From Populus alba (taxonomy: Eukaryota; Streptophyta; Magnoliopsida; Malpighiales; Salicaceae), in NCBI RefSeq assembly GCF_005239225.2, contig NC_133289.1:5649501-5713500 (forward strand): a stretch of DNA of 64,000 nucleotides. Reading direction: 5' to 3'. The position numbers were made by a program, and so were the translations under genes. The notes beneath the pieces are model-generated. The model did not search any database. It was given only the letters and a program-made list of their open reading frames with translations, and was not told where the DNA came from. Within the stretch, counting starts at the first letter, position 1. Every line of letters starts with the position of its first letter. Positions 1-12,430 of the stretch are shown here, in pieces.

Positions 1-778
1 AAATCCTGAAAAATTTCCCCTGCCATCTAGAAATCACACACACTCTCTTTTCTTTATTTTTAAGAATATGATAATGTTGCCCAACTCTACTATGCATAAT
101 AGTAGTGCTAAGAACCCATCTAACCTTGAGAAGAGAGAGGAGGGGTGAAGTTAGATTCGCTCAATCATATGTATGAACAGAAGTAACTTTGTTATAGGAG
201 GTCACTGGAATTTAATACCTGCTGAATCTTAGGCAACTCAGATAAAGCCCACTTTAGCAATATGGTTTGGTTAGCTCTGAAAGGGGGAAATGCAGGCATC
301 TTATAAGATGTTCATTTTTAATTTTGTGATTCCAGGCATCAAGGATCATATTTGCTACATGTCTTGTCTCATGGCCTCACAGCACATTATTTTGGGTCTT
401 TCATTGTTAAAATGTGCTCACAGCCTGTTCTCCACTTAAGATCATTGGAAGCTCTGATATTGACTTCCTACTATTTGACTAGGTTCAACCACATTTTCTT
501 ATGGTTTGCTAATAAATCCTAAGAATCCTCCTTTCGTCATGTTCTTAACTGCTACTCTAATGATACTGGATAGTGCTGGCATTACACGTATTACAGAATG
601 TTTCCTTCACTCAGGTATCTCCAGTGAGATAGCTAGCATGATTTTGAGTGTTTGCTCTCATAATGGAAGTTTTAAGGGTCATTGATTTGTTGATTTTGGT
701 GGATCACCTAACTCATAAAAGATGTCTTAATAGCATCTGATGGTGATTTAGAATTCATCGGTTTGCTATTGTTGCTAT
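1..778. other. Intergenic, no gene recognised
   Basis: No open frame or recognisable protein similarity was found on either strand. The composition is less AT-extreme than the intergenic DNA further right, so it could be introns or the 3' part of a gene that starts left of the window. A good splice-acceptor-like tract (T-rich followed by TATAG) ends at about 788, just before the exon-like segment. Confidence 0.3.
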
Positions 779-1023
779 ATTATAGACGTCCAGATTTTGT
801 AATAGCCTCTTTCAACGCTGGTAACACCTATATCATTGGCTTCCCTTTTCAGTTCTACAAGAACTTCTGCGCTCAGCTAGAAAATATCATCTGGAAACCT
901 CCAGAAGGGTGCAAAAATTCCAGCCTGCTTCATACAATGACTTCCTGATCCAGTTTTTCGGGTGCGAAGCATATCATTGACCGAAAGGGCAAAAAGGAAG
1001 ATATTCTTCCCGACAAGAATTTC
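779..1023 (+). pseudogene. Exon-like coding remnant with an in-frame stop, identity unknown
   Basis: A T-rich tract ending in TATAG leads into an open frame that reads like real protein (for example NAGNTYIIGFPFQFYKNF, then WKPPEGCKNSS). A TGA at 946-948 interrupts it. The same frame then stays open for 24 more codons (GAKHIIDRKGKKEDILPDKN) to a TAG at 1,021-1,023. Another frame continues past that stop (FLEMGIDGMAMYLFPVHT). This pattern of one stop plus a possible frame change fits the decaying last exon of a gene. I do not recognise the family, and the upstream exons were not found. It could be chance, but the residue composition is unlike translated intergenic AT-rich DNA. Confidence 0.3.
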
Positions 1024-4000
1024 TAGAAATGGGCATTGATGGCATGGCAATGTACTTGTTTCCGGTTCATACATTACAGTGCTTGTATATTATAGTTTAT
1101 TATCTGCTGTGAAATCTGTTGTATTGTAGAATTTGAGATTTGAGTTTCTTTTTAACTAGGGATGACAATGGAGTTATCATGGTTTTTATTATAGAAATTT
1201 AGATGTTTATATCTTATCTATTATCAGGATATATATACGTAAGAGGTTCTTCCGTATAGCTCATCTCCATTGCCATCACTGCGCACTGGTTCTTCAACCG
1301 CGTTAGATGCATCTACATTACATTATTCTCTTGCTTGCCTGCCAATTGCCATGACCATCTTAGCTTTACCTAGCCATGACCATGGCTATCAACTATCCTT
1401 GTCTTCTATCTTCCTCCTCTCTCTTCTCTTCAAATTTCTACTTTATAAATAATATTATATAGTTTTCGCAATTGTTTTGATGAGAGAAGTTGGTATTCTC
1501 TTGCATGAAAGTTTTGGATAAATTAGGAAATTAGCACATAAAATTAAAATAATTTGCCAACTGTACTGGCATTGTATCTTTAAGCAAGTTATGATGTCTT
1601 CTTCACTTGCCTTGCCTTGTCCATCATTCACCAGAAATGAATCCTCTCTGATTGTAAATGCAAGCAGCATAAATGGTGACGAGACATTAGCCAGGGGATA
1701 GCGCTAGTGTGGTAGTCCTTGCAATGGTAGTCCTCATTAAATATGCATTCTTTCCTGCATGCTACACAAGTTGTCATCCATGGAGAGTTTAAGGTTCTTC
1801 CTACGGCGTCTATAAATGTATTAAGCTACTTAACCAGCGATCTACAGCGGGTTTTAATCTTCTTTTTTTTTTTTTTTTTAAATTACTAGATATGTTAACT
1901 ATTTTAAAGTGTTTTTTCATATAAAAAAATTTTAAAGTTTAAATAAAAAAACACATGCAAATATCTATTTAAATAAATTAATAACTATTTATGTAAATAG
2001 ACAAAAAAAAAATCATTAATAATAACTAAAAGAAAAATTAAAAAATTAAGAGATAAATATAGATTAAGATATTTAATTACATAAAAATAGATATGTACCC
2101 GATTTTGTTTACTGAGCTTGTTTAATTAAATCAATAAAAAGATAATAGAAATAAAAATACAAATACAAATGAAATTTATTGAATAAACTCACCCTAAAAA
2201 AAATATTATGCAAGGCCAAACATAAGAAATTTTAATTAAAAATAAATATTTTTTTATTTATGAGAAATTTTAAAGTTGAAATAAAAAAACAAAACATATG
2301 AAAAATTGTAATTGAAGGAATAAATTGAAAACAAGCAAAACTTTTATAAAGGGAATAAAAAAAAAATAATAAATCAAAAGAATGAGGACTAAAATTTTAA
2401 AAGTAATAATAAAGAGAACAATCGTGCACTTTATCTAGTATGGAAAAGAAGAAAAAGAAAAAAAAAATGATTATTAGCAATAATTCGACCACCATACGTC
2501 GTCACACGCCTCACCATAAGAAAGAGAGCATGATAATGCTTTCAAAGACACGGCGGAAGGTGACCTTAGTAATTACCAAAAAGCCCTTATAAAAGTGTAA
2601 AAGTACCCCGAATGCAGTTGTCTTTTGTCTTTTTTAATGTTAATGACATATTTTAACTGTATATGAAGAAGTGAAAAAAAAAAAAAAAAAACCCTTGGCT
2701 AGCAACCCAATATTTTTTTTGATCCTAGGAGTAAAGAAGTACTGTTTAAAAGCCTATAAAAAGTTAAAAAAGAAATCTTGTGGTCAACAACTCTAAATCT
2801 TGTTGACCTTGAGGGTAAAAACATATTTTTATTGTACAAAAAACTAAAAAAAAAACTAACATACTATTAACAATCTTATAATGATCAATGAACCAGTGAA
2901 AAAAACCAAAGCATCCCCTTCCTTAAGCTTCCTTTTTTTCCCCCACTCAATAGCTGAAAGGTAATTTTACTATAACAATCTACAGTGAAATGTATCTAGT
3001 GCTACAATGAAACATGCACGCCTTATATATTTTTGGTAAATAGTCACTGTATATAGGCTATTTTCACTTATCAACACCCCTTAAAAAATATTAAAAAAAA
3101 AGAAGCACAAGTCAAGAAAGTTTTCGTCAAATAACATTTTTAAAGTCACGATCTAGAATCGTGATTTTGACTGAAAATTGTGTTTAACCACCATGACTTT
3201 GACCAAAAAATAATAAACTCTACCCCCAAATAATACCCTAACCCATAATCCATGACCTCAAACACTAATCTCAACTGTTAATCCCTAAGCTTAAATCCAA
3301 ACCCTAATTTGTAAACACTAACCTTAAATCTCAATTCCTAACCTTGAACTCTAACTCTAAATTCTAAACCAATTCCACAAATTGTAAATAGCACATTAAA
3401 CTAGTATTGATCTAACAAATCAAAAACTAAATAAACCCTAAAAATCTTAAGAACATAAAAATAACTACTCTCACCCATAATAATCTTATGCATGGTGGTG
3501 AAAAGGTTGACATATAAATACACAAATGTGAAAGTATAGATTATAAAAGAAGATATCTCAAGTTATGTCTTGTATCTTCCGAGAGCAAAGGATATAAGAG
3601 AGAACTAAAGGATAATGTTTGATTCAAACAATACACAAATATCATTAAAGTTACTTTACAGTGATTTAATATTTTAATGTTGTTTTTGTTAGTTTATTAT
3701 AACAAAAATTATTTGCCTCAAAAGAATATTAAAAAAATATCATTGATTGATTATTTGAAAGAGTAAAGGGGATTACTTATTTTAATTTGATTGGATCAAC
3801 TGATATTAAGATTATTTAATGACCATAATAATTTAATTAGTTTTTCTTTTGAGAACTTGAGTTTAACTTGCTAATTATTTGATTGTGAATTAATTTGATG
3901 ATGTTTTCCTTTATTTACTGCATCAAGTTAGATTTGTTACTTCAGAAGAGAGAAGGTTGTTTTTTGTGGTTTGGAGAGGGAGGCTGTGAAAAGATCTTTT

Positions 4001-4700
4001 TTGTTGGTTTACGAGAGAGGCTCCGGAAAAGCGAGGAAAAAGAGTTTAGGACATTTATATATCGTCCAAATTCACGATTCCCATTCACACTTCATTAAAA
4101 CTTTATAATTTCTTCAAAATTTTAATTTTATTTTTTTAATATTTTTTTTTTTGAAGAAAAGTGCTATTTTTCAAAATAATATATTTTTTGAATCATAATT
4201 TGCTCTTTAGAAGTTATTAGTTCGAGTTTCACAAACCTCAAGACCACTAGAATATTATATTTTCATTAATTTTAAAGCTTATACAATTAATTAAGATACA
4301 TACAAGTTGACCGGACATCCCTGTTAATAATATAAAAAAACAAACAATGTATTTTCAATCTCTCAAGTAAATGTGATAACAAGTACTAATCATTAGCAGA
4401 TACACATTTTTACCCATGAAATCCTTTTGTTGATGGCATAAACAGTGTTCTCTCTCGTGGCTGCCACCACCATGACTGCTTTAACTTCCTCTCCATCAAA
4501 CCCTAGACCACCTTATCAGGTTTCTGCTTATGCAGAAACCACTGGTCCTAACATGCTATGGTAATCTAATATCAGAATTGTCACCATCAGTCCTAACTCC
4601 TAAGATAACTGCGGTAATTACTCCAGATTAAAGTTCTTGGAATCTAATTCTGGAATCTGTCGTGGAGATTTCTGCATTGCCATTTTTTCAACAGAAATGG
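1024..4700. other. AT-rich intergenic region with decayed repeats
   Basis: There is no supportable gene here. From about 1,860 the sequence becomes extremely A/T-rich with long homopolymers. About 2,240-2,420 resembles, in reverse orientation, the T-rich repeat family seen at 50.9-52.2 kb (shared phrase around 'aatcaaaagaatgaggac'). A degenerate telomere-like tract lies at 3,232-3,370. Confidence 0.5.
3232..3370. repeat. Degenerate telomere-like (CCCTAA-type) tract
   Basis: About 140 bp in which short phrases such as taccctaaccc, aatccctaag, aaaccctaatt, ctaacctt and tctaactct recur every 7-15 bases. Plant telomeres are (CCCTAAA)n, so this resembles an old interstitial telomere-like array, or a minisatellite that resembles one. 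It is too diverged for a clean unit length. Confidence 0.4.
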
Positions 4701-4728
4701 GTTATATAACACAATGGAAATATTAAAT

Positions 4729-5566
4729 TTTATTGAAGCAGTTACAGAGTACAATTCATATACAAAGAGGCCAGAAATACCAGGACTTTGTCAAAAACAA
4801 AAACAACTGAAATCAAGTTGTCATGGCAAGGGACGATCCAGCTGCCATTGCCAAAGCCTGCAAATCTGAAGCACCCTGGCATAGAACTGCCCAAAGCAAC
4901 CACTCTTACAAACTGGAATGAAAGAGAACACACGATAACAACAGAGGAACACGCGAGAACCACGAAACCAACAGAGAAGAGTTTCGAGATCTGAAAGACA
5001 CTTGATACTGAGAACTGAATAAAACAAGAGAGTTTTTTTTAATAATAAAAGCAACCCACTTGGTAAGGTCGGAATAAAGAAAGCGTAGCCATCACAAACC
5101 ATCAAAGGATTGCAAGACAAGAGCTAAAACACGGGTATGTCACATCCAGCAAAACATGACAAGGACCTTGGATGGTATAGGAAATGGAGTAGCCACAAGT
5201 GGAAATTCTTACTAGAGCTTTGGTAACTGTATTCTCAAGAAACCATGCCATGAAAGAGGAGGCCTCCCATCAATGGGGGCAGAACATTTACAACAGGCTT
5301 TCTGTCTGAAGAAAGCCTGCAAAAAAGGATGGAGAAGTGATCTGCCAAAGTTCCATGGAAACAACCAAGCCACCCAGTTATTAGCAGACCCACCGATGAT
5401 GGGCCAAAAACTATGCTGAACGCTACTACCCGTGCGAGCTGACTATATGAAATTTATCCTTCTACTATGTATAGACAAACTGAAGTACATGAATCTCCTT
5501 ATCCAGTTCAACGCCTTTGATTCCAACTATTTGATTCAGTGAATGAGCATCTCTTTTCCTCCCTGA
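4729..5566 (-). promoter_or_regulatory. Long 3' UTR of the EBF gene, with poly(A) signal and U-rich motif
   Basis: Downstream of the EBF stop codon the minus strand runs about 830 bases to a canonical AATAAA at 4,729-4,734, with no other gene in between. Near its end the RNA would contain GUUGUUUUUGUUUUUG (4,792-4,807). In Arabidopsis, EBF1 and EBF2 mRNAs have long 3' UTRs whose poly-U motifs mediate EIN2-dependent translational repression. The length and U-rich stretch fit that, but the function here is inferred. The short open frames in this interval look spurious. Confidence 0.55.
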
Positions 5567-8085
5567 TTATGAAAGGATATCACATCTCCACAGGCTCTCT
5601 ACAAGCAGCTCAACTGTGCTGCTGCTAATTGAGCTGCAGTTTTGGAGGTTCAACCCCACCAGGGTCCTGCCCATTTTCTTTAGGCAAGGCAAGCTCTTGT
5701 TTGATACTTCAGAACATCCTGACAAGGATAGGACTTGAAGATTGAGCTGCTCTGCACTTGACATGACAGCAATGCCAGAATCAGTGACCGCACACTTTGA
5801 CAGATCTAGGTCACTGAGAAACAGACAATTTTCAGCAATTGCTACCAAGCTAGCATCAGTGATCTTTCTGCAACCATCCAGATTCAGCAATTCAAGGGTT
5901 CCACCATGTAGCCTAGCCAAGGCTGAAACTACTTCATCGGTCAAACTCATGCAACCACTAAGATTCACCTTAACAAGACCTGCCTCACAACTCTCTAACA
6001 GTGGCAGAATCCCAGAATCTGTAATTCCGCAAAGCCCACTTAGGTCAACATGCTGAAGTTGAGGGCACAGCTTCCCTACCACAGCCAAGCTCGCACTGCC
6101 AAATCCTGGGCAATTTCTAATTGACAAATATCGAAGATGGCTGCAAGGAGAGGGCACTGGCATTCCGAGAGCCATATCCTTAATTCCCATGCACTTCACA
6201 AGACTAAGAGCTTTCAACTTTGTTCCACAGTTTGAAAGTGCACCAACGATCCCTGACTGGGTAATTCTGTTACATTCTTCCAATTGCAGGCTCTCAAGAG
6301 ATCCGGCAGCTTTGGCAAAAGCGACCAACCCGTTATCAGACACAAAGCAGCACTTGCGGAGGCACATCTGCTTCAGATTCAAGGAACCCTTTGCAATAGC
6401 TTCAAGACTCACATCTGTTATCCCCCGGCATGAAGTAATTGTCAAAGACATTAATTTTTGCAAACCCTGAGCATTACCCATGACCCAAAAGCCTCTCTCA
6501 CTAACATGCTGGAGAACACTAAGGGAAAGATTCGTAACAGCTTTCCCATAGTGCCCAATTACAGCAAGAGAGAAGTCTGTGATGTTCAAACCCTGAAGCT
6601 TCACCCTTGTTAATACAGAAGAAGCTGAAGATAATAAACTTGATACTCCATGATCCCCAAGAAGAGGGCAGTCTTTAATAGAGATTGAATGCAACCTAGG
6701 GCAAAGCTTTCCGATTGCTTGCAAGCCTTCGTTACCAATCTTAGAACAAGATTCAATATTCAAAGAGCTCAAATTAGGGCAGTTCTCAGCAATTGCAATC
6801 AAACCCTTGTTGGAAATTGAAGGACAGTTGGAAAGGTCAAGCTTCTCCAACAAATGGCATTCTTTGGCGATCTCAAATAGACCTTCATCCCCAACAAAAG
6901 GAACGTTCCACAAAGAAAGAGCCCTTAGAGAAGGGCAACCACGTGCTATTGCTGATAGACCATGGTTGGTAACCCCACGAACAGAGTTGCTTCCCCGGAT
7001 CAACAGCTTGCCCAGGCCCCCACGGCTACTTGTCCCAACAGCAATGGCAGCCAGTCTCATATCTGTTGCTTTCTTTCCTTCCAAGGACCTGGTAAGGTAA
7101 CCATCACTCTCAACTTCCCCGTTGTCTTCGCAAGTGACCATTTCAACATCATTACAAACAGGAGCTGCTGTTTCCTTTTCTTCTTCAGCTACAGGGTTGC
7201 TGTTGCAAAATTCAGACCTCCTGATGCTGCTCAAAAGCATAAGCCATTTCTTGGACACAGAGGCACATGAACTCCTCTCTTTGCCATCAGGAACGCGTCT
7301 GAAGATCTCAAAAAGGCATTCATCTGGAAGAACTTCAATTGATGGTCGCTTATTCTGCTCGAACCCAGATGATTCAAAGAGAAAAGGAGCACTAATGCGA
7401 GCTCGCTTGCAAGCAGGGCTGTATACATCCACATTGGATACAATTGAATATAATCGACCAAGGTCGGAAGGATTTGTGTAGAAAGAGCCCCCAGAATAGA
7501 TTTCATCATCTCCTGAAAAACCCATCAACAAACACCAATAAGCTAAAGCTCTCTAAAAGATTCTATATAGTAAACAGAGGCCAGAAAATATTCATGCAGA
7601 CAATATTAGAAGCAAGCAGACTCAACAAAATTCAAGCTTTGATTTTTATTTAAAAAAATTGCAGCCTCTTAAGAGTTTCCAACAGAAGACAAACCCTTCA
7701 AGGATCTAGGCCTCTCAAATAAGAATTCACAATTAAGCCACCAATAATCTAACGAATCTCCTAAAGTTTCTTCCTTTCCTGAATTTCCATCTATTCTCGT
7801 ATTACTTTTGTTCAAAGACAAAACTAAATCCAACTAATTTGCAGACAGGTCATGTTTTAGCCACAACAGAACACAAAACCAATAAAAAAAGCAATTCAAG
7901 GTTATTTCTTTACCTTCTATTTTCATACCGAAACAAGACTCCAATCCAAACAAGCATATTATAATATACCTCAAATCTAACAAACATTAATCCACTTTTA
8001 AACCTCAAAAAGTATAAGCGAAAGCCAAAAACACCCAAGAATAGAAAAGGTAAAACTTACCACTGTAGTTAACGAGAGTAGGCAT
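5567..8085 (-). CDS. EBF1: EIN3-binding F-box protein (EBF1/2-type), two exons
   Basis: F-box/LRR substrate receptor of an SCF ubiquitin ligase. Known family members target the ethylene transcription factors EIN3/EIL1 for degradation in the nucleus. Exon 1 is 8,061-8,085 (MPTLVNYS plus the first base of Gly), with a GTAAGT donor at 8,060. Exon 2 is 5,567-7,512, after a TTTTTCAG acceptor. The frame runs on across the junction to give NYSGDDEIYSGGSFY, the typical EBF N-terminus, which fixes the start. The product is 656 residues, against roughly 620-630 in Arabidopsis. The F-box lies near residues 66-106 (IEVLPDECLFEIFRRV), followed by about 16-18 cysteine-containing leucine-rich repeats from about 160 to the end. 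No stop or frameshift was seen. EBF1 and EBF2 cannot be separated without a tree, so the symbol marks the family. Confidence 0.93.
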
Positions 8086-8390
8086 GACTGAAACAACAGA
8101 AATGAAAAGAAGAAGACGAAGAAGGAGCCTCGTTGATTAACAGCACAAAAGGCACACAAACTGACAGCAAGCACCAAGAAACTGATAAGAAATGAAGCAA
8201 GAAAGCTTAAATGCATCACCAAGAGTGAAAAAAAAGAGAGAGTAGAGAACTTGAAACCCCAACAGAGTAGGGCAAAAAAAGAAAACAAAGGAGAGAATTA
8301 AAGAAGAGAAGGGTCTGGTTCTTTTGGTTTGGCTTTCCTGGTTTGGTTTGTTGTTTGGGAAGAAAAGTGCAAGTGGTTTGTTAATATATA
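8086..8390 (-). promoter_or_regulatory. EBF promoter core and 5' leader with an overlapping upstream ORF
   Basis: A TATA-like element (TATATATTAA, 8,381-8,390) lies about 300 bases upstream of the EBF start. The leader that would follow is rich in CT tracts, as is common in plant 5' UTRs. It has an ATG at 8,214-8,216 in another frame, with G at -3. That frame stays open through the EBF start codon, across the exon junction and into exon 2, ending at a TGA at 7,231 (145 codons plus stop). If the transcript starts near the TATA box, this upstream AUG would compete with the EBF AUG. The transcription start is inferred. Confidence 0.45.
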
Positions 8391-8621
8391 GTACGAAAGA
8401 AATCAATAAATGTTTAGCAGAGAGAGAGATTCATTGGCTTTTGCCAACATGCAATGTATCCTTCCTCTTTACTGTTTTCTTTTCGGTCCCAGCGGTCCAC
8501 CTCTGCCATTCTTGTATTTATTCTACTCTCTTGTCGTCGTCGTTTTGAGAAATTATGACATGCCTCCTTTATTATCGTTTTAGAACCATTCTTTGCCACA
8601 TCTTCTGTCTATTTTCTTTAA

Positions 8622-8790
8622 CGTGTTTGGTATCACAGTTGAGACTGTTTTTTACAAGTATTTTATAACTAAAATAATATTTTTAAAATTTTTATTTTTA
8701 GTATAAACACATTAAAATCATCTAAAAATATCTAAAAAATATTTATTTCATGCAAACAAATAATTTAATAAATATATTATAACACAAAAA
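8622..8790 (+). repeat. Dispersed AT-rich element, copy 1
   Basis: Begins with the phrase gtgtttggtatcacagttg, followed by a tract of ttttttacaag, aaaataatatttttaaaa and acacattaaaatcatc. The same order of phrases, in either orientation, recurs at 22.2, 34.2, 42.8, 46.8 and 49.9 kb. It is a non-coding, short, high-copy type of repeat, possibly MITE-like. The boundaries are approximate. Confidence 0.45.
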
Positions 8791-10488
8791 CAAATATTCA
8801 TTCACATTTAGAATAAAAGTACTGTTAATAATGCTAAGATTTACAAAAGAAAATTATTGTTCACCATTGAATGATAAAATGGAGATTTTATGGATTATTG
8901 ATTTCATATATATATATGAAATAATTGTGAATTTTGTACGAAAAGTTTATTGGTATAAAATTATGATAAAATGGGTCTAATATTTTAATTGGTTAGCAAT
9001 GTTATTCCTCATTTTGGATGATTTTCTTGAATAAGATGGAAGTTTGTTGTCATGTACTATTTGGAGATAAAATACTATTGTTTCTAATATAATACTTGAC
9101 ACTTGAAAGGTGTGGTGAAATTGGATGATATTGTCATGTTAAAAATGCTTCACAAATAATTGTAAAATAAAAAAGATTGTTTTACGTATAGATATCAATC
9201 AAAACAATTTCATAAAGGGATGTCATGTGTGATGTGAAGAAGATTGCTGCATATAATAATGTATCTGTTTATATTTTTCTCCCAAGAGCAGACAAGTTTA
9301 CAAGAGTACAGGCAGTGCAAAGAACAAACAAATTATTTTCTTGCCATATATAGAAAATGAGATGGTAATGGATTAAAATCTATGAGTTGTTCAGAACTTC
9401 AAAAGACAGGTTGGGTGTAGTGGTTTGGGCTTTAAAGGAGCAAGTTGTGCAGGAGCACGCTTTTTGCAAGTTTCCAAGAACTGGAATCATTGTATATGGC
9501 CATGGCCAGTACCTAGTTATAGTCTGCTGTCACCTTTCTTCCAGCCTCTGATCGTATTTATTGGACAATGGGACTTGGGATTTGGGAAAATACAACTGGT
9601 TCGTTTACTGATCTTTTCCCTGATCAGCCTTGCTTAAGAAATATAAACAGCTTTTTAGTGTGTGTTGCTGTTTTTGAGCTGACAACTAGCCTAAGCATGA
9701 TGTCCACTGTTTGGGATAGGATTAGCACTTGGTGTTAAGAATAAATGGAGACATAAAGGATGATTGGGGAGGTTAAGCTTGTATGATTTATGCATGTGGT
9801 TCCTTGGAAAGTTCAAAAATCTTCAATTCAAACAATGGCAGGGATGTTCATGGCATCTCTGCAATCATTTGATGTTTGTCGTTATGGAGTTACTATACGA
9901 GGGATGCTGAGGGGTAAGCTTTCCTTTCAAGGATTACCACTACCGATTAATCTTAAGCATCATTCTTATCAAGTTTAATTATAAATCCGTGCTTTACTAT
10001 GAACTCAAGATTCCCAGTTAGTCATTTCATTTTCTGGGGAAAAAAAAACGACTAGTCAATTCACTAATAGTTCACTGGCACGGAAAAGAGAAGGAAACCA
10101 GCCTTTAAGTGGTAATTACTTTAAACATTTAATCATTGAAATATTCTAATTCTAGAGAATCTCCACTAAATTCTTACCCACTTGAGATTAAAAAAAAATA
10201 AAATCGGTGGCAATAGTCAATATATATTCGTCGTATTCTTGAGAATTTTTCATTTCAGTGGAAAAACAAAATAAATCCATAATACTTATGGTGGCTTTAT
10301 TCCCATGTATCCACAATTTTATTCTTAAAAAAGTTTCTGAACTTTCATTGATCTGGGAACTAAATAAATTAATGAGGTTAAATTCTCAACGAGATCATTA
10401 GGAACTTTCATGTATTGCTGCCGAGAAAATGGTAGACATGATCAAGTCAACTAGAGCAGCCTGAGAGCCCATTGGCACTGGTCAATTT

Positions 10489-10510
10489 AGAGAGAGAGAG
10501 AGAGAGAGAG
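10489..10510. repeat. (AG)11 microsatellite
   Basis: Eleven uninterrupted AG units. Confidence 0.95.
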
Positions 10511-11462
10511 GTTGTAACTTGTAAGAATCAAAGCAGAGGGTTGACCTGTAAAAAAAACCTGGAAAAGGTAGAGAATAGAGACACAAGGGGGCCCATGTTG
10601 TCAGGTACAGGCGAATGATCTTTTTGGTTCTCTTCTCTTGGACAATAGTTATAGAGATGTGCAATGAATTTGATTTGTGGATATTAAAATCCAGGACCAT
10701 CTCTATTAGCAGAAAAATATGGAAATCCGACTCAAAAAGCCAAGAAAGGTGAGGATCATGGTTATGATCAATGGATCTCCATGGAGCCTCCTGCGCGCTT
10801 CCTTGCGGCTTGTGAAATGAAATATACAAAAAGTCCAAGCCTCGGACTGTGACTGTGTTGAATTTTATGTACTTTCCTTTTAAACATAAAGAACACTATG
10901 ATTTAAGGTATTGATTTAATTAGCTACTAAACCTGTTTAATTAGTGTTACACTAATCGATTTTGGATCAAACTATTGAGTCCTGAGCATTGTGATTACAT
11001 GGATTAAGAGAATTAATAGGGAAATTACCTCTTAATGAATGCACCAATTCTAATCTGAATTGAATATCTAAAATTCAATCTGAAAATAATTTAGTTCTGA
11101 TATACTTATACAATCTGACATAAAAAAAATATATACTAACCATTAAAGAGAATGAAAGGACACTTGAAATAATCAGAATATATCCCGGTCTACTAAGAGT
11201 ATTCTATTATCCAACATGCCTCTTCGTAACTTCTTTTATTTTTAAGGGAAAAAAAAAAACCTTGGACCATAAAAAAATCAAAACATAAATAAATAGATAT
11301 ATTATGGCCACTTGGGGTTGGAGGGGGGGATGCACACGGGAACTCTTCTCATGCACGGCATCAAATTGAGCTTGCTCAGTAGCCAACGTAGAAACCTTTT
11401 CGGCCACTTAGAGCTTTTTCCAGTTTTCTAAGTGGTCACTTCTCCTTCAGAAATGATAACCA

Positions 11463-11491
11463 TCTCTCTCCTCTCTCTCTCTCTCTCTCTC
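11463..11491. repeat. (CT)n microsatellite
   Basis: About 14 CT units with one interruption, followed by a C run. Confidence 0.9.
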
Positions 11492-12430
11492 CCCCCAACT
11501 CGTTAACGTTAGGGTCCCAACTCAGCAATATGCATGTATGTTTAAGAATTACTGTTGTTCTTAATTAACAGGAGAGCTATGTGAATATAACCTAGGAATT
11601 AGGGATTTTTATGTGTGGCCTAACACATTTAAATCAAGCTAGAATAATGGGTTGGAGGCAGTTTTGGCTAATCAATCTTCCTTATCTTGAAGATATAATT
11701 TGAGCTTAATGTCTACTTTGATTGTTTGTGCTAACATTAGTTAATAGTAATATTCATTCTAGATGTTTGGTTACGTTTGAGCAACTAATTGCTAATTAGA
11801 TCACCTAATCGTATCATTAAGCTCTCATGCTTTCCCTTGGGGTCCAATCAGAAAACTACTGGGACCATTAGCGATGATGAACACGTGTATTTAGACATAA
11901 TTGTAGCATGAATTTTAAACAAGTCACGTGATTAATTATTGCTGCTGTTACCGACCCATATGAGTTTCATGGTTAAATTGTGATGGGAACTTTCTCCTTT
12001 TTCTACTTTGTGTTAATTAAACGCAAGATCCAACGAGTTTTGACATTTAATATTCTACAATGGTATGCAACCCTCTGTTTGCTAGATGTTCAACTCATCT
12101 CTTTCAAAATTTAAACCAGCTAGGAACTTTTAAACACAAACCTCAAATCTTAATTATTAAATCAATATTCTTGCAATGACTAAGTTGCCGGATCTGCATT
12201 TTTTGCATTATAAAAAATAAGTTTTGAGTTTTAATTAAATCTAAGTTCTTGTTTAGAAAGTACAAAAGACATGATAATAATCTATTGATAGATAGGTAGG
12301 TAGGTACATCTTGTGTATATACCCAACTTCCCTAGACTTTGTAGAATATCAAGTTTAGATGACACAAGTTTAACTCACTTCCAAGCCAACATACTTGAAC
12401 ATGGCTACAAGTCGAGTCCAAATGAGCATA

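Larger units (their letters stand above)
8391..12430. other. Intergenic, AT-rich, no gene supported
   Basis: Only short chance open frames were seen. It holds a dispersed AT-rich element (8,622-8,790), an (AG)n run at 10,489-10,510 and a (CT)n run at 11,463-11,491. 8,391-8,600 is probably upstream promoter DNA of EBF. The open frames near 9,425-9,978 do not resemble known proteins. Confidence 0.5.

Noticed and set aside
5742..7653. Several plus-strand open frames of 69-119 codons across the EBF gene
   Set aside because: They are antisense shadows of the EBF coding exon and show no family resemblance.
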